From assembly GCF_000025005.1 (NCBI RefSeq), contig NC_013525.1, positions 496,001-560,000 on the forward strand: DNA of 64,000 bases. Reading direction: 5' to 3'. The notes below the pieces were generated by a model. The model was not told the DNA's origin and did no database searches. It worked only from the letters and a program-made list of their open reading frames with translations. The stretch is from Thermobaculum terrenum ATCC BAA-798. Lineage in GTDB: Bacteria; Chloroflexota; Chloroflexia; Thermobaculales; Thermobaculaceae. Position numbers and translations under genes: made by a program. Of this stretch, positions 44,884 through 53,591 are shown in pieces. Numbering within the stretch: the stretch's first letter is position 1; each line of letters opens with the position of its first letter.

Positions 44884-47019
44884 CTAAGCGCTTTTCTGCA
44901 GTATATTTCCCTGCCCGTCGCACCTGATGCACTTTTGCCCGTTCTTGCCATCTTCGACCTGGAGGCCACCGCAGGCCGGGCAGGGCTGTGGAAGGGGTTT
45001 GGCGCTTATCGTGAACTCACAATCTGGATACCTGTCGCATGCATAGAAGATAGATCTCCTGCCTTTGCGGGAACGCCTCTCAACCAGTTCTCCCTGCCGA
45101 CAGGCTGGGCACTGCACCCCTGTGCGGTTGACTATGGCCTTGGTCGTACGGCACTCAGGGAAACCAGAGCAGGCTATAAACTTGCCATATCTGCCCATCT
45201 TGAAGACCATGGGTCTGCCGCAGTTGGGACAGTTTTCGCCTGCCGGTTCGTCCTGAATGTCAACCTTCTGCATCTCTTCTTCCGCTATGCGCACCTTGCG
45301 CTCGAACGGCCCATAAAATTCCTTAATCACCGGCACCCATGCGCGCTCTCCGGAGGCTATATCATCTAGCTCCTCTTCCATCTGAGATGTAAAGTTTACG
45401 TCGACTATGTCCGGGAAGTGCTCGACCAGCAGGTCGTTGACGAGCATACCCAGCTCCGTTGGTACTAATGCTTTGCCGTCTTTGACCACGTAGTATCTTT
45501 CCTGCAGCGTGGAGAGGATTATGGCATAGGTGCTAGGTCTCCCTATACCCTGTTCCTCCAGAGCCTTCACCAGCGATGCCTCGGTATATCTCGGGGGAGG
45601 TTGTGTGAAGTGCTGCTCAGGCAACAGTTGTATCAGGTTCAGCACCTCTCCCTCTGTCATAGGAGGCAGAGCCTTACTGCCCAGCTCCTCTTCCTGATCG
45701 TCGTCCTTGCCTTCCTGGTACACTACCAAAAAGCCATCGAACTTTATTACCGAGCCTGTAGCTCTGAAGATATAGGGGGCTCCACCGCTCCTGGGTTCTG
45801 CTGCTATATCGACGGTGGTGCCGTCTATTATTGCGTTGGCCATCTGGCTGGCTATAAACCTCTGCCATATAAGCTTGTAGAGCTTGTACTGGTCAGATGT
45901 AAGGTACTGCTTTATGGCATCAGGATGCCTCTTGACGCTGGTGGGCCTTATGGCCTCGTGTGCTTCTTGAGCGTTCTTGGCCTTTTTGGTGTATACCGGC
46001 GGCTTTTCAGGGAGATACTTGTCCCCAAACAACTGGGCAATGACCTGCCTGGCTTCTTCCTGAGCCACAGTAGCCACGTTGGTACTGTCGGTCCTCATAT
46101 AAGTTATTAGACCGACATCACCCTCATCGCCCAGTGATACTCCTTCGTATAGACTCTGGGCCACGCTCATGGTTCGGCGGGCGTTGAAATTAAGTTTCCT
46201 GGATGCCTCCTGTTGCATGGTGCTGGTGATAAAGGGAGGCGCGGGCTTTCTTTGGATCTCCCGCTGCTTGACTTCAAGTACCTTGTACGTGGCACCTTCC
46301 AGAGCCTCGATTATCGCCCTGGCCTGCTCCTCGTTGGAGATCTCTACTTTCTCGTCGTTGATCCTTACCAGTAAGGCCCTGAACTGATCCTTCCGACTCG
46401 GCTTCCTGCCCTTCGCTGGTTGCTTGGCAAGGTCGGCAGAGATGGTCCAGTATTCTACTGGCACAAAGGACTGGATCTCTCGCTCACGATCAACTACCAG
46501 TCTCAGGGCCACTGATTGTACTCTTCCTGCCGATAGTCCTCTCTTGACCTTCTTCCATAGAAGAGGGCTGATATTGTAGCCGACAAGTCGGTCAAGGACT
46601 CTTCGAGCTTGCTGAGCATCTACGAGCCTCATGTCGATCTCGCGAGGATTAGCCATGGCGTTGCGTACTGCATCTGGTGTTATCTCGTGAAATACGACTC
46701 TTCGGGCTTTGCTAGTGTCCATACCAGTGGCCTGTATCAGATGCCAGGCGATAGCTTCCCCCTCACGATCGGGGTCAGTTGCTAGATACACCTCTCGTGC
46801 CGAGGCCACGCTCTCCTTGAGCTCTTTAACTGTCTTTGATTTATCTCTGGGTATGAGGTACTGTGGCTGGAAGTCGTGCTCGGTATCTACTCCCAGCTTG
46901 CTCTTGGGGAGGTCTCGGACGTGCCCCATAGAGGCTTTGATCGAGTAGCCTCTGCCCAAATATCTGCTGATCGTCTTGGCCTTGGTAGGCGACTCAACTA
47001 TTACTAGTTTGTTTGCCAT
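44884..47019 (-). CDS. topA: DNA topoisomerase I (type IA)
   Basis: 711 residues; relaxes negative supercoils by cutting one strand. The TOPRIM domain starts KLVIVESPTKAKTISRYLG and has the acidic DPDREGEAIAWHL triad; the catalytic Tyr is in LITYMRTDSTNVA; VGYNISPLLWKKVKRGLSAGRVQSVALRL (residues 140-170 region) is the conserved gate segment. Three C-terminal zinc motifs follow: CPNCGRPMVFK...CSGFPECRT, CPACRQ...CDRYPDCEF, and a shorter CPACGG...CIRC. The gene stands alone, with a terminator at its end. Confidence 0.96.
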   Translation of the reverse strand: MANKLVIVESPTKAKTISRYLGRGYSIKASMGHVRDLPKSKLGVDTEHDFQPQYLIPRDKSKTVKELKESVASAREVYLATDPDREGEAIAWHLIQATGMDTSKARRVVFHEITPDAVRNAMANPREIDMRLVDAQQARRVLDRLVGYNISPLLWKKVKRGLSAGRVQSVALRLVVDREREIQSFVPVEYWTISADLAKQPAKGRKPSRKDQFRALLVRINDEKVEISNEEQARAIIEALEGATYKVLEVKQREIQRKPAPPFITSTMQQEASRKLNFNARRTMSVAQSLYEGVSLGDEGDVGLITYMRTDSTNVATVAQEEARQVIAQLFGDKYLPEKPPVYTKKAKNAQEAHEAIRPTSVKRHPDAIKQYLTSDQYKLYKLIWQRFIASQMANAIIDGTTVDIAAEPRSGGAPYIFRATGSVIKFDGFLVVYQEGKDDDQEEELGSKALPPMTEGEVLNLIQLLPEQHFTQPPPRYTEASLVKALEEQGIGRPSTYAIILSTLQERYYVVKDGKALVPTELGMLVNDLLVEHFPDIVDVNFTSQMEEELDDIASGERAWVPVIKEFYGPFERKVRIAEEEMQKVDIQDEPAGENCPNCGRPMVFKMGRYGKFIACSGFPECRTTKAIVNRTGVQCPACRQGELVERRSRKGRRSIFYACDRYPDCEFTISAKPLPQPCPACGGLQVEDGKNGQKCIRCDGQGNILQKSA

Positions 47020-47178
47020 GCTCTATCAACCTCTAAGGATTACCTCTATTTATTCGAACTTAATGTTTTTCGAACTGGATCACAAGCTTAGTACTCAGGT
47101 AATCGCAATGTCAAGGATGAATATATCATCCGACTTTATAACACGCCGAGAGCAGCAATTATGCCAATAGTAGAACTC

Positions 47179-48249
47179 CTACAGGTGGGTATCTCTGCCC
47201 ATCTCCCTCAGCTTGTTAACTATCTTGCGCACCTCCTCAGCCCTGCTCTTTGGACACACTAGCACGGCATCTCCAGTCGATACCACTATCATGTCCTCCA
47301 GTCCGATTGTGGTTACCAGACATCCAGAGCTATATATTAATGAATTTCGGGTGTCGAACGTCATAACATCCCCTATTAGGGAGTTCCCATTCTCGTCCTT
47401 TTCGAGGATCTCCGCGAGTGCTCCCCAGTCACCTACGTCGCTCCAGCCTATATCTACAGGTATGGTAACCACTCTGTCAGATTTCTCAAGCACTCCATAG
47501 TCGATGCTGAGATCCTCCAGCTGTGGCCACAGTTCATTAACTACATGGCGTTCTTCTGGAGTTCCTACTACATCCTTGATCTTTTGGAGTGCCGCGTGCA
47601 GATTGGGCATGTATTTGGAGATCTCTTCGAGGATCACCGAGGCTTTCCAGATGAACATGCCGCTATTCCATACGAACCTGCCGCTGTTCACATATTCGGT
47701 GGCTGTCTGCAGGTCGGGCTTCTCAGTGAACCTGAGCACCCTGTGGACTTTATAGCCATCGACTTGCTTTATCTCTTCTCCCAGCTCCATGTAACCGTAG
47801 CCTGTATCCGGATAGCCTGGAGATATGCCCATGGTGACCAGGTAGTTATCGAGGGCTACCTGAGCAGCCGCCTTTACGGCAGAACGAAACTCTTCCTCCT
47901 TGAGTATCACGTGATCTGCTGGGCAGGTCAGAATAACTGCCTCAGGGTCAACATGGGCCACATGCAGCGCTCCGTAGCCGACGGCTGGTCCTGAGTTACG
48001 CCCGACTGGTTCTTCCAGCACGTTATCATGAGGGATCTCAGGAAGCTGCTTTCTTACCTCATCTGCGTGTTTGTGGTTAGTGACCACCAGGATCTTGTCC
48101 GGGGATGTAAGCGGCAAAATCCTTCTGACCGTTTCCTGGATCATAGTAGTATCCGACTTTACCAGCCTTAGCAGGTGCTTGGGGTTATTGGATCTGCTGT
48201 GGGGCCATAGTCGAGTCCCACCGCCACCTGCCAGCACAATTACATACAT
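47179..48249 (-). CDS. Mannose-1-phosphate guanylyltransferase
   Basis: 356 residues of the GDP-mannose pyrophosphorylase family. The nucleotide loop is VLAGGGGTRLWPHSR with the SNNPKHLLRL Lys signature; LTCPADHVILKEEEF holds the metal Asp; FTEKPDLQTA and RFVWNSGMFIWKA are conserved; the C-terminal part GWSDVGDWGALAEILEKDENGN completes the sugar site. No C-terminal phosphomannose-isomerase domain is present, so isomerase activity would come from the separate manA at 19.7 kb. A -10-like TATAAT (48289-48294, minus) lies 40 bases upstream. The product GDP-mannose would feed the divergent mannosyltransferase at 48.4 kb. Confidence 0.93.
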   Translation of the reverse strand: MYVIVLAGGGGTRLWPHSRSNNPKHLLRLVKSDTTMIQETVRRILPLTSPDKILVVTNHKHADEVRKQLPEIPHDNVLEEPVGRNSGPAVGYGALHVAHVDPEAVILTCPADHVILKEEEFRSAVKAAAQVALDNYLVTMGISPGYPDTGYGYMELGEEIKQVDGYKVHRVLRFTEKPDLQTATEYVNSGRFVWNSGMFIWKASVILEEISKYMPNLHAALQKIKDVVGTPEERHVVNELWPQLEDLSIDYGVLEKSDRVVTIPVDIGWSDVGDWGALAEILEKDENGNSLIGDVMTFDTRNSLIYSSGCLVTTIGLEDMIVVSTGDAVLVCPKSRAEEVRKIVNKLREMGRDTHL

Positions 48250-48430
48250 CTCCCTAACCTCCCAAATGAAGTCTCATGTTCGAGCCGCATTATAACCTAC
48301 AAGTAGTGCGCAAGCCCTTGACAAAGGGTTGCCTAGATGGTCAAATTGCTTCAGCCTTGAATTTGTGGTTCCATCTGTGGCTGATTTTATGCTATTAGAG
48401 GTATTGTTGTATTCTGTGATCTACTAACTC

Positions 48431-49306
48431 TTGCAAGGAGTTGCGAAGGACTTGAAAAGTATCAGGCCAGCGCTCGTTATAGTGCCATGTTACAACGAGC
48501 GTGACAACATAGGTAATCTAATAAACGAGATCCTGGCTCAAAGTGATGATTTCGATATCCTGGTAATAGATGATAACAGCCCTGATGGTACCGCCGAGGT
48601 CGTAAAGGCTCTCCAGAGAGAACACCCTCAGGTGCATCTCATGCAGAGAAGCAGAAAGCTTGGTCTAGGTACCGCATATCGGGCTGGCTTCAAGTTCGCA
48701 CTAGACAGGGATTACCGATACATAATAACCATGGACGCGGACTTCTCCCATCAGCCGTGCTATTTGCCGAAGATGCTTGAGCTCGCTGCTTCGGCAGATC
48801 TGGTCATAGGTTCTCGTTATGTGCCAGGAGGTGGTACTTCCGGTTGGCCGGTGCACCGCAGGTTTATAAGCGGCTTCGCTAACTGGCTGGCCAGGACGGT
48901 ACTGGGACTTTCTGCTCATGACTGCACCGCAGGTTTCAGGTGCTATAGAAGAGAGACTCTTATAAGGGTAGATCCTGATACCATCCTTTCCAGTGGGTAT
49001 AGCTTCCTTATAGAGATGCTCTACAAGGTAGAAACGCAGCGCATGCGGGTGGTTGAGTTGCCCATAATCTTCGTGGACAGGATAGCGGGCAAGAGCAAGA
49101 TAAGCAGATATGAGATCTATAAAGCCCTATATACTTTGGGGCGCCTGAAATTTCCTAACCTGCCATGGGGACGCATAGCTCGCATAGGGGGCAAGTACGG
49201 AGAGCCGGGAGCGGTCGCCATAAGCATATTTGCTCTTTTGAGCATGGTTTGGGCTTTGGTGAAGCGCAAGGATATAAGTGACGATTTTGACGCTAGCGAG
49301 AGATAG
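48431..49306 (+). CDS. Polyprenol-phosphate mannosyltransferase (DPM1-like, GT2)
   Basis: 291 residues at most. Family 2 GT-A motifs match dolichol/polyprenol-phosphate mannose synthases: ALVIVPCYNERDNIGNLI, LVIDDNSPDGTAEVV, MDADFSHQPCYLPKML (DxD), VIGSRYVPGGGTSGWPVHRR, SAHDCTAGFRCYRRE and FVDRIAGKSKIS. One C-terminal hydrophobic helix (AVAISIFALLSMVWALV) may anchor it. It would move mannose from GDP-mannose to polyprenol phosphate for surface glycosylation. Starts: TTG 48431 opens the frame but has no ribosome site; TTG 48452 lies downstream of AAGGAG and is a good alternative, giving 284 residues. Confidence 0.9.
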   Translation: MQGVAKDLKSIRPALVIVPCYNERDNIGNLINEILAQSDDFDILVIDDNSPDGTAEVVKALQREHPQVHLMQRSRKLGLGTAYRAGFKFALDRDYRYIITMDADFSHQPCYLPKMLELAASADLVIGSRYVPGGGTSGWPVHRRFISGFANWLARTVLGLSAHDCTAGFRCYRRETLIRVDPDTILSSGYSFLIEMLYKVETQRMRVVELPIIFVDRIAGKSKISRYEIYKALYTLGRLKFPNLPWGRIARIGGKYGEPGAVAISIFALLSMVWALVKRKDISDDFDASER

Positions 49307-49316
49307 TTGTTATAAT
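49287..49316 (+). promoter_or_regulatory. Promoter inside the end of the mannosyltransferase gene, for rplU-rpmA-rpmE
   Basis: TTGACG (49287-49292), 18 bases, TATAAT (49311-49316). A transcript would begin near 49323, directly before the hairpin at 49327. Confidence 0.6.
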
Positions 49317-49326
49317 TAGCAGTCGC

Positions 49327-49357
49327 CAGGGCAAGGCATTTTGCCCTGCTTTTTGTT
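49327..49357 (+). terminator. Intrinsic terminator after the mannosyltransferase gene
   Basis: CAGGGCAA (about 49327-49334) pairs with TTGCCCTG (49341-49348), followed by CTTTTTGTTG. It ends the upstream gene, but it also lies at the very 5' end of the transcript expected from the promoter at 49287-49316. Confidence 0.8.
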
Positions 49358-49404
49358 GTTTGCTCATTTGAAAGCTTCTTACCATCTCGACGGAGGGATA
49401 GTAA

Positions 49405-49716
49405 TTGTACGCTGTAATTCGCACCGGCGGCAAGCAGTATAAGGTAGCTGTTGGTGATCAGCTTAGTGTGGAGAAGTTGCCTGCAGAGGCTGGCCAGGCC
49501 GTTCAGTTCGATGACGTGCTTCTGGTTGCCGATGGCGAGAACGTCAAAGTTGGGACCCCTACAGTAGAGGGGGCTCTCGTAAAGGCTACCGTCCTGGATC
49601 AGGAGAGGGGACCTAAGATCAGGATTTTCAAGTTCAAGGCTAAGAAGCGTTATCGCAGGCGGGCAGGCCACAAGCAGAACTACACCAGAGTAAAGATAGA
49701 CGAAATAGTTGCCTAG
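49405..49716 (+). CDS. rplU: 50S ribosomal protein L21
   Basis: 103 residues, standard length. Family pattern YAVIRTGGKQYKVAVGDQL at the N-terminus and KAKKRYRRRAGHKQNYTRVKI at the C-terminus (the KRRKxYxxxxGHRQ signature, quoted in outline). The start is TTG 49405, since GGAGGG lies eight bases ahead and the next residues are the conserved YAVI. First gene of the rplU-rpmA-rpmE cluster. Confidence 0.97.
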   Translation: MYAVIRTGGKQYKVAVGDQLSVEKLPAEAGQAVQFDDVLLVADGENVKVGTPTVEGALVKATVLDQERGPKIRIFKFKAKKRYRRRAGHKQNYTRVKIDEIVA

Positions 49717-49735
49717 AAAGTGAGGTGAGGCACAG

Positions 49736-49996
49736 ATGGCTCATAAGAAGGGTGTTGGAAGCTCTAGAAACGGTCGAGATAGCAATCCTAAGTACCTGGG
49801 CGTCAAGAAGTTCGATGGTGAGTATGTCAAGCCTGGCATGATCATAGTTCGCCAGAGGGGTACCAAGATCAGGCCGGGTGATAACGTGGGCCTTGGTAAG
49901 GACTATACGATCTTCTCCCTGGTAGAGGGGACCGTAAAGTTCACCCCCTACTCCAAGACTCAGAAGAAGGTCAGTGTAGTACCTCTGGCTCAGTAG
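49736..49996 (+). CDS. rpmA: 50S ribosomal protein L27
   Basis: 86 residues. The N-terminus [20 protein letters not shown] is the L27 signature, with the conserved Sx[33 protein letters not shown] follows (in outline). No N-terminal cleavage extension of the Firmicutes type is present. GAGGTGAGG precedes the ATG; 19 bases separate it from rplU. Confidence 0.97.
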   Translation: MAHKKGVGSSRNGRDSNPKYLGVKKFDGEYVKPGMIIVRQRGTKIRPGDNVGLGKDYTIFSLVEGTVKFTPYSKTQKKVSVVPLAQ

Positions 49997-50024
49997 TTTA
50001 TCAAGAAGCAATAGGTGTGTAGTT

Positions 50025-50309
50025 ATGAAGCCAAACATTCATCCTCAGTACGTAGAAGCAACAGTTCACTGCTCTTGTGGAAATACCTGGAAGACCAGGT
50101 CCACCAAGCCCAATATAAGGGTTGACCTTTGCTCTAAGTGCCATCCATTCTTCACCGGCGAGCAAAGGATCGTGGATACTGCTGGTCAGGTAGACCGCTT
50201 CATGCGCAGGCTGGAGAGGCGTCAGGCTGGTAGGGGTGGTGGTACACCCGTGACGATTCCAGCTGAGGAGCGTCCTACAGTTGCGGAGGCAGAGTCCCAG
50301 GAGCAATAG
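50025..50309 (+). CDS. rpmE: 50S ribosomal protein L31 (zinc-binding type, extended C-terminus)
   Basis: 94 residues. Begins [19 protein letters not shown], with the CxC...CxxC zinc set (CSC at residues 16-18, CSKC near 37-40) and [20 protein letters not shown], the L31 hallmark. The last 25 residues (RRQAGRGGG..., ending in an acidic [10 protein letters not shown]) are longer than in most L31 proteins and look disordered. It is the third gene of the ribosomal cluster; L31 next to L21-L27 is less usual than the common rplU-rpmA-obg order. Confidence 0.95.
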   Translation: MKPNIHPQYVEATVHCSCGNTWKTRSTKPNIRVDLCSKCHPFFTGEQRIVDTAGQVDRFMRRLERRQAGRGGGTPVTIPAEERPTVAEAESQEQ

Positions 50310-50340
50310 TCTATAAAAGCCGAGTCAGTATATCTGTTAG

Positions 50341-50393
50341 CAAGAAAGTTGCTGGAGCCTATCGCTAGTGATCAGCCCAGCAACTTTCTTGTA
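50341..50393 (+). terminator. Terminator of the ribosomal protein cluster
   Basis: A perfect 15-base inverted repeat (50341-50355 with 50377-50391) with a 21-base loop and a T-rich 3' side (TTTCTTGTATTG), 31 bases after rpmE. Confidence 0.8.
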
Positions 50394-50413
50394 TTGTGGG
50401 GTCTGGATAAGTC

Positions 50414-50956
50414 ATGAGCGACAAGCCCAGGTTACGCCAGCTGAAGGCGAAGGCATTGAAGGATTTCCTGAGAGGCGTGCAGCGCCCAGAGGTAGACCTG
50501 GTTTTCCTGCTACAGGATCTGGAAGACCCGGTTAACGTGGGCGCTGCTTTTCGCATAGCTGATGGGTGCGAGGCCTCGGAGATAATACTAACTGGTAAGA
50601 CGCCGACTCCTCCTGATTCAACCATCGCTGGTGTTGGCAGAGGAGCGCACAGGCGTATCCCATGGCGGTATGTGGAGCATGCTGACGAGGCTCTAGTTGA
50701 GCTCAAAGGGATGGGATACATGGCCTGTGCTATCGAGGTGGCTGAGGGAGCAGTCCCTTATTATTCCTTGAAGTATCCGGACAGAGTATGCCTGGTTGTA
50801 GGGCATGAGTACCATGGAGTTACGACCAGGACTCTATCGGTCTGTGACAACGCTGTGTACATCCCTATGTATGGCAAGATAAAGTCCTTGAACGTTCACG
50901 TGGCGTTGGCTGTAGTCGCGTTTCACGTCCTGCATCAGCAGCTCATCTGTGGCTAG
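50414..50956 (+). CDS. SpoU/TrmH-type RNA 2'-O-methyltransferase
   Basis: 180 residues of the SPOUT class. Motif 1 is DPVNVGAAFRIADGCEASEI, motif 2 LVVGHEYHGVT and motif 3 IPMYGKIKSLNVHVALAVVAF, forming the trefoil-knot AdoMet site; Arg in AAFR and Asn in SLNV are the catalytic residues. The N-terminus is short (about 30 residues). The family methylates ribose in tRNA (G18 or position 34) or rRNA; the exact target cannot be decided. It overlaps the end of the convergent DUF4129 gene by 14 bases. Confidence 0.9.
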   Translation: MSDKPRLRQLKAKALKDFLRGVQRPEVDLVFLLQDLEDPVNVGAAFRIADGCEASEIILTGKTPTPPDSTIAGVGRGAHRRIPWRYVEHADEALVELKGMGYMACAIEVAEGAVPYYSLKYPDRVCLVVGHEYHGVTTRTLSVCDNAVYIPMYGKIKSLNVHVALAVVAFHVLHQQLICG

Positions 50957-52385
50957 AAGATGAGTTGGTTTCAACCCTTAGCTTACTTCTTATCTCCTCT
51001 GCAAGTTCTCTAGCTCTTGCAGCATCCTGTGCGGTCAATGGCTTTCGGCTGTACCTGGCCAGATCGTAGAGGTCAGCTAGCTCTACAAGCGAGGATAGCC
51101 CTTGATGAGTGCTATGTTCCAATGGGGTTTCGTAGGGCAGCCTGGGTTTGCCTATTTCCCGGTAGAGCCCTAGTACTTCCCGGTATGTTCTTCTTACCTC
51201 GGCAGTGTAACGCCATCTGGAGTCTCTGAGGAGGAACATAAGAGGATCTGTGGCCATCTTTTTACCCCGCCTGGCCAACCTTGCCAGCAGGTTACGCAGG
51301 GTCTTCCCCAGTTCCAGGTCTCCGTAAGCGTGCTCTCTTTGTACGCTTGCCTTGGTAAGTTTATCTCGGGATGGCCTGTGCCTGATCAACAGAAACAGGA
51401 CTATCAGCAGTACACCCACTATCAGCGCGATCTCGAGCGTGTGCTGGGGTAATCCCTCACCGCGTTGCCTGATGATACGTTCGAGGTCTTCCTGAGCGTT
51501 CCTGGGAGGTCGTTCGGGTAGAGGGTTCAGATTCAGCCTGTTCAACGCTGGCTCAAAGATCTTGGCTATGAGGTAGATTACTGGTACCAGGATCAATTGA
51601 ACTATCAGGCTAATGATGAGCAATATCCATCCCAAGATAGTAGAGACAATCTTCAACAGGATGTCTATCAGCGATGTCTGTGGTGAGTACAGCAGCAGGG
51701 ATAAGCCTATGCCTAGAAGTGCCAGGATGGCTATTGGGAATAGGGAGGAGATTAGCCATCTTCCTACGATCCCTTTGCCGATAAGCTCTTCGCCTTCCTG
51801 GCGGAAGGAGTTGCTTACGGCTAAGGATGCTATGCCCAAGGTATAACATCCTGCCAGGGATAGTACTATCAGCGATGTAACGCTGGGGTTATTGCCTAGT
51901 CTTCCTATCCCTATAACAGTGAGAATTGAGATGGGTATGACGGCAATGCGCAGATAGTACTCGATATCTTCGGAATCTGGAGTGTTCCTTAGTACCTGCC
52001 GTAACCAGATGATGATGCTTGCCAGGGATACGAATCCCGGATTATGAACAGACAGATTCCCCTCGCCCAGCAGCGAAAGCAGGTAGTCCCTTATCCAGTC
52101 GGCGTCGCTCCAAGCGATCTGGGGGTAGCATAGGTATTTCACTGAGAGCACACTAGTTGCCAGGAAGCAACTAATTGTCATGCCTGCATACAATTCGTGG
52201 CTACGACCCTGAAAAAGTCTAGGTATAAAGTAGGCGATCACACCCAGGAGCCACATCCATATCATAGGTGGAACAAAGCGAGGCTCAGATGAGAAGACCA
52301 GCATCGCGAGGTAAAGCAAGCAAGATTCCGATCCTGTCAACAGAACTATTACCCAGTTTTTGGGGGCTATGATCTGACTGAGCAT
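50943..52385 (-). CDS. Membrane protein with C-terminal DUF4129-like domain
   Basis: 480 residues. About nine hydrophobic helices in the first 330 residues; the C-terminal soluble part (about 385-480) has RWRYTAEVRRTYREVLGLYR, GKPRLPYETPLEH and AARARELAEEIRSKL, the pattern of DUF4129 domains found at the end of bacterial transglutaminase-like membrane proteins. Here the transglutaminase core is absent. It is downstream of MoxR and DUF58 genes, four bases from the latter, a common three-gene set thought to act in envelope assembly or stress. Confidence 0.8.
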   Translation of the reverse strand: MLSQIIAPKNWVIVLLTGSESCLLYLAMLVFSSEPRFVPPMIWMWLLGVIAYFIPRLFQGRSHELYAGMTISCFLATSVLSVKYLCYPQIAWSDADWIRDYLLSLLGEGNLSVHNPGFVSLASIIIWLRQVLRNTPDSEDIEYYLRIAVIPISILTVIGIGRLGNNPSVTSLIVLSLAGCYTLGIASLAVSNSFRQEGEELIGKGIVGRWLISSLFPIAILALLGIGLSLLLYSPQTSLIDILLKIVSTILGWILLIISLIVQLILVPVIYLIAKIFEPALNRLNLNPLPERPPRNAQEDLERIIRQRGEGLPQHTLEIALIVGVLLIVLFLLIRHRPSRDKLTKASVQREHAYGDLELGKTLRNLLARLARRGKKMATDPLMFLLRDSRWRYTAEVRRTYREVLGLYREIGKPRLPYETPLEHSTHQGLSSLVELADLYDLARYSRKPLTAQDAARARELAEEIRSKLRVETNSSSSHR

Positions 52386-52388
52386 ACT

Positions 52389-53585
52389 CTAATCCTGCCT
52401 CACGTTCTCGGTAATTGCAGAGGCTGCAGCCTGCTTGCTATTGGTGACCGCCAGCTTGGGATCTATAACTATAACCTCTCTCCCAAGCGCTCGATTGATG
52501 TGGATCTGCTCTTCAATCCCCGGAGTCATCACGCAGGTTATGACTACGATTATTGCCTCCTGTGGGAACTGGCGACGCTCGCGAGCCAGAACATCTGTAA
52601 ATTTCATGCTCTCATGTGCTGGGATTTTGGCAAGTATCTCCATCATGTTCATGAAAGCTTTCTGGTCTCGTGACGGTCTGATGTTTACGGGGTTCCATGT
52701 GCCCGGATGAAGGCTGTTGACTATCAGCCCGCATGCCCAGCGGGATTGGCTGGCCTGATTTATGAGTGTTGCAGCCACGCTTATGCCCAGCTCCACACTA
52801 TCGATATCCGGAGGTACCCATGGAACCGTCGTCCCCTCCAGATTGAGGCATATGACCATGCTGTGCGCCTGCAGTGGCCTCCAGATCTTGGATTGCAATT
52901 GGCTGCTTCTGGCCGTGGCTCTCCAGTGGATCTGCCTCCTGGTGTCTTCGGGCACGAAGGGTCTTGCACCGACCACGTTGCTAGGGTCTACTATGACACC
53001 AGGTGTGGTCTTGCTCCCTTCAAACGGCAGCCTGTACTGGGGTGCTAGCTGCTCGATAGGCACCAACCTTGGGTACACAAGTATTCTGCTAGTGGCAGGA
53101 ACGTGCGATTCACTGTCAAAGAATCCAAGAGGATCACTGGTCTTCATCAGTATGGGGCCAACTCTGTAATATCCTCTGCGAGTACACGTCACTTTGTAAC
53201 GCCACCTGACCTTTTCTAGAGGTCCTATCGATACGTGGTGCCATATATGTACGTTCGAGCCGTAGGGCCCCCTGCTGGTGGTCCCCGAGGGAATCAGTGA
53301 TCTGTCTAGGTATTCACGGATACGTAGCTCGGGTATGGGGAGTGGTTTGAGATTGGTGACCTCCATCTCTATCTCGGTGCTTTCCCCAGGGAAGATTTTG
53401 GGATTCAAGACCTTCCTGTGGAATCTTATTCCTCGGAGTGCGTACCGAGACCATAGCCAGGAGACTCCTACAGTGCCGACCAGCACCAATCCCAGTGTGG
53501 TGATCACTATGTTGCGGCCTATAGCTCCTCCAAGGAGCAAGACCAGACCGCATATTAGCCAGTAGACGTGGTGTCTTTCCTGCAT
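52389..53585 (-). CDS. DUF58 domain-containing protein
   Basis: 398 residues. Two N-terminal membrane helices (about 6-45), then a beta-rich region (PGESTEIEMEVTNLKPLPIPE) and the DUF58 domain with its signature EDTRRQIHWRATARSSQLQSKIW (in outline), resembling a von Willebrand A-like fold. DUF58 proteins are coded next to MoxR ATPases, which are proposed to remodel them; that is also the order here, with the MoxR gene six bases upstream and the DUF4129 gene downstream. Cellular function undetermined. Confidence 0.9.
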   Translation of the reverse strand: MQERHHVYWLICGLVLLLGGAIGRNIVITTLGLVLVGTVGVSWLWSRYALRGIRFHRKVLNPKIFPGESTEIEMEVTNLKPLPIPELRIREYLDRSLIPSGTTSRGPYGSNVHIWHHVSIGPLEKVRWRYKVTCTRRGYYRVGPILMKTSDPLGFFDSESHVPATSRILVYPRLVPIEQLAPQYRLPFEGSKTTPGVIVDPSNVVGARPFVPEDTRRQIHWRATARSSQLQSKIWRPLQAHSMVICLNLEGTTVPWVPPDIDSVELGISVAATLINQASQSRWACGLIVNSLHPGTWNPVNIRPSRDQKAFMNMMEILAKIPAHESMKFTDVLARERRQFPQEAIIVVITCVMTPGIEEQIHINRALGREVIVIDPKLAVTNSKQAAASAITENVRQD

Positions 53586-53591
53586 AACGAC

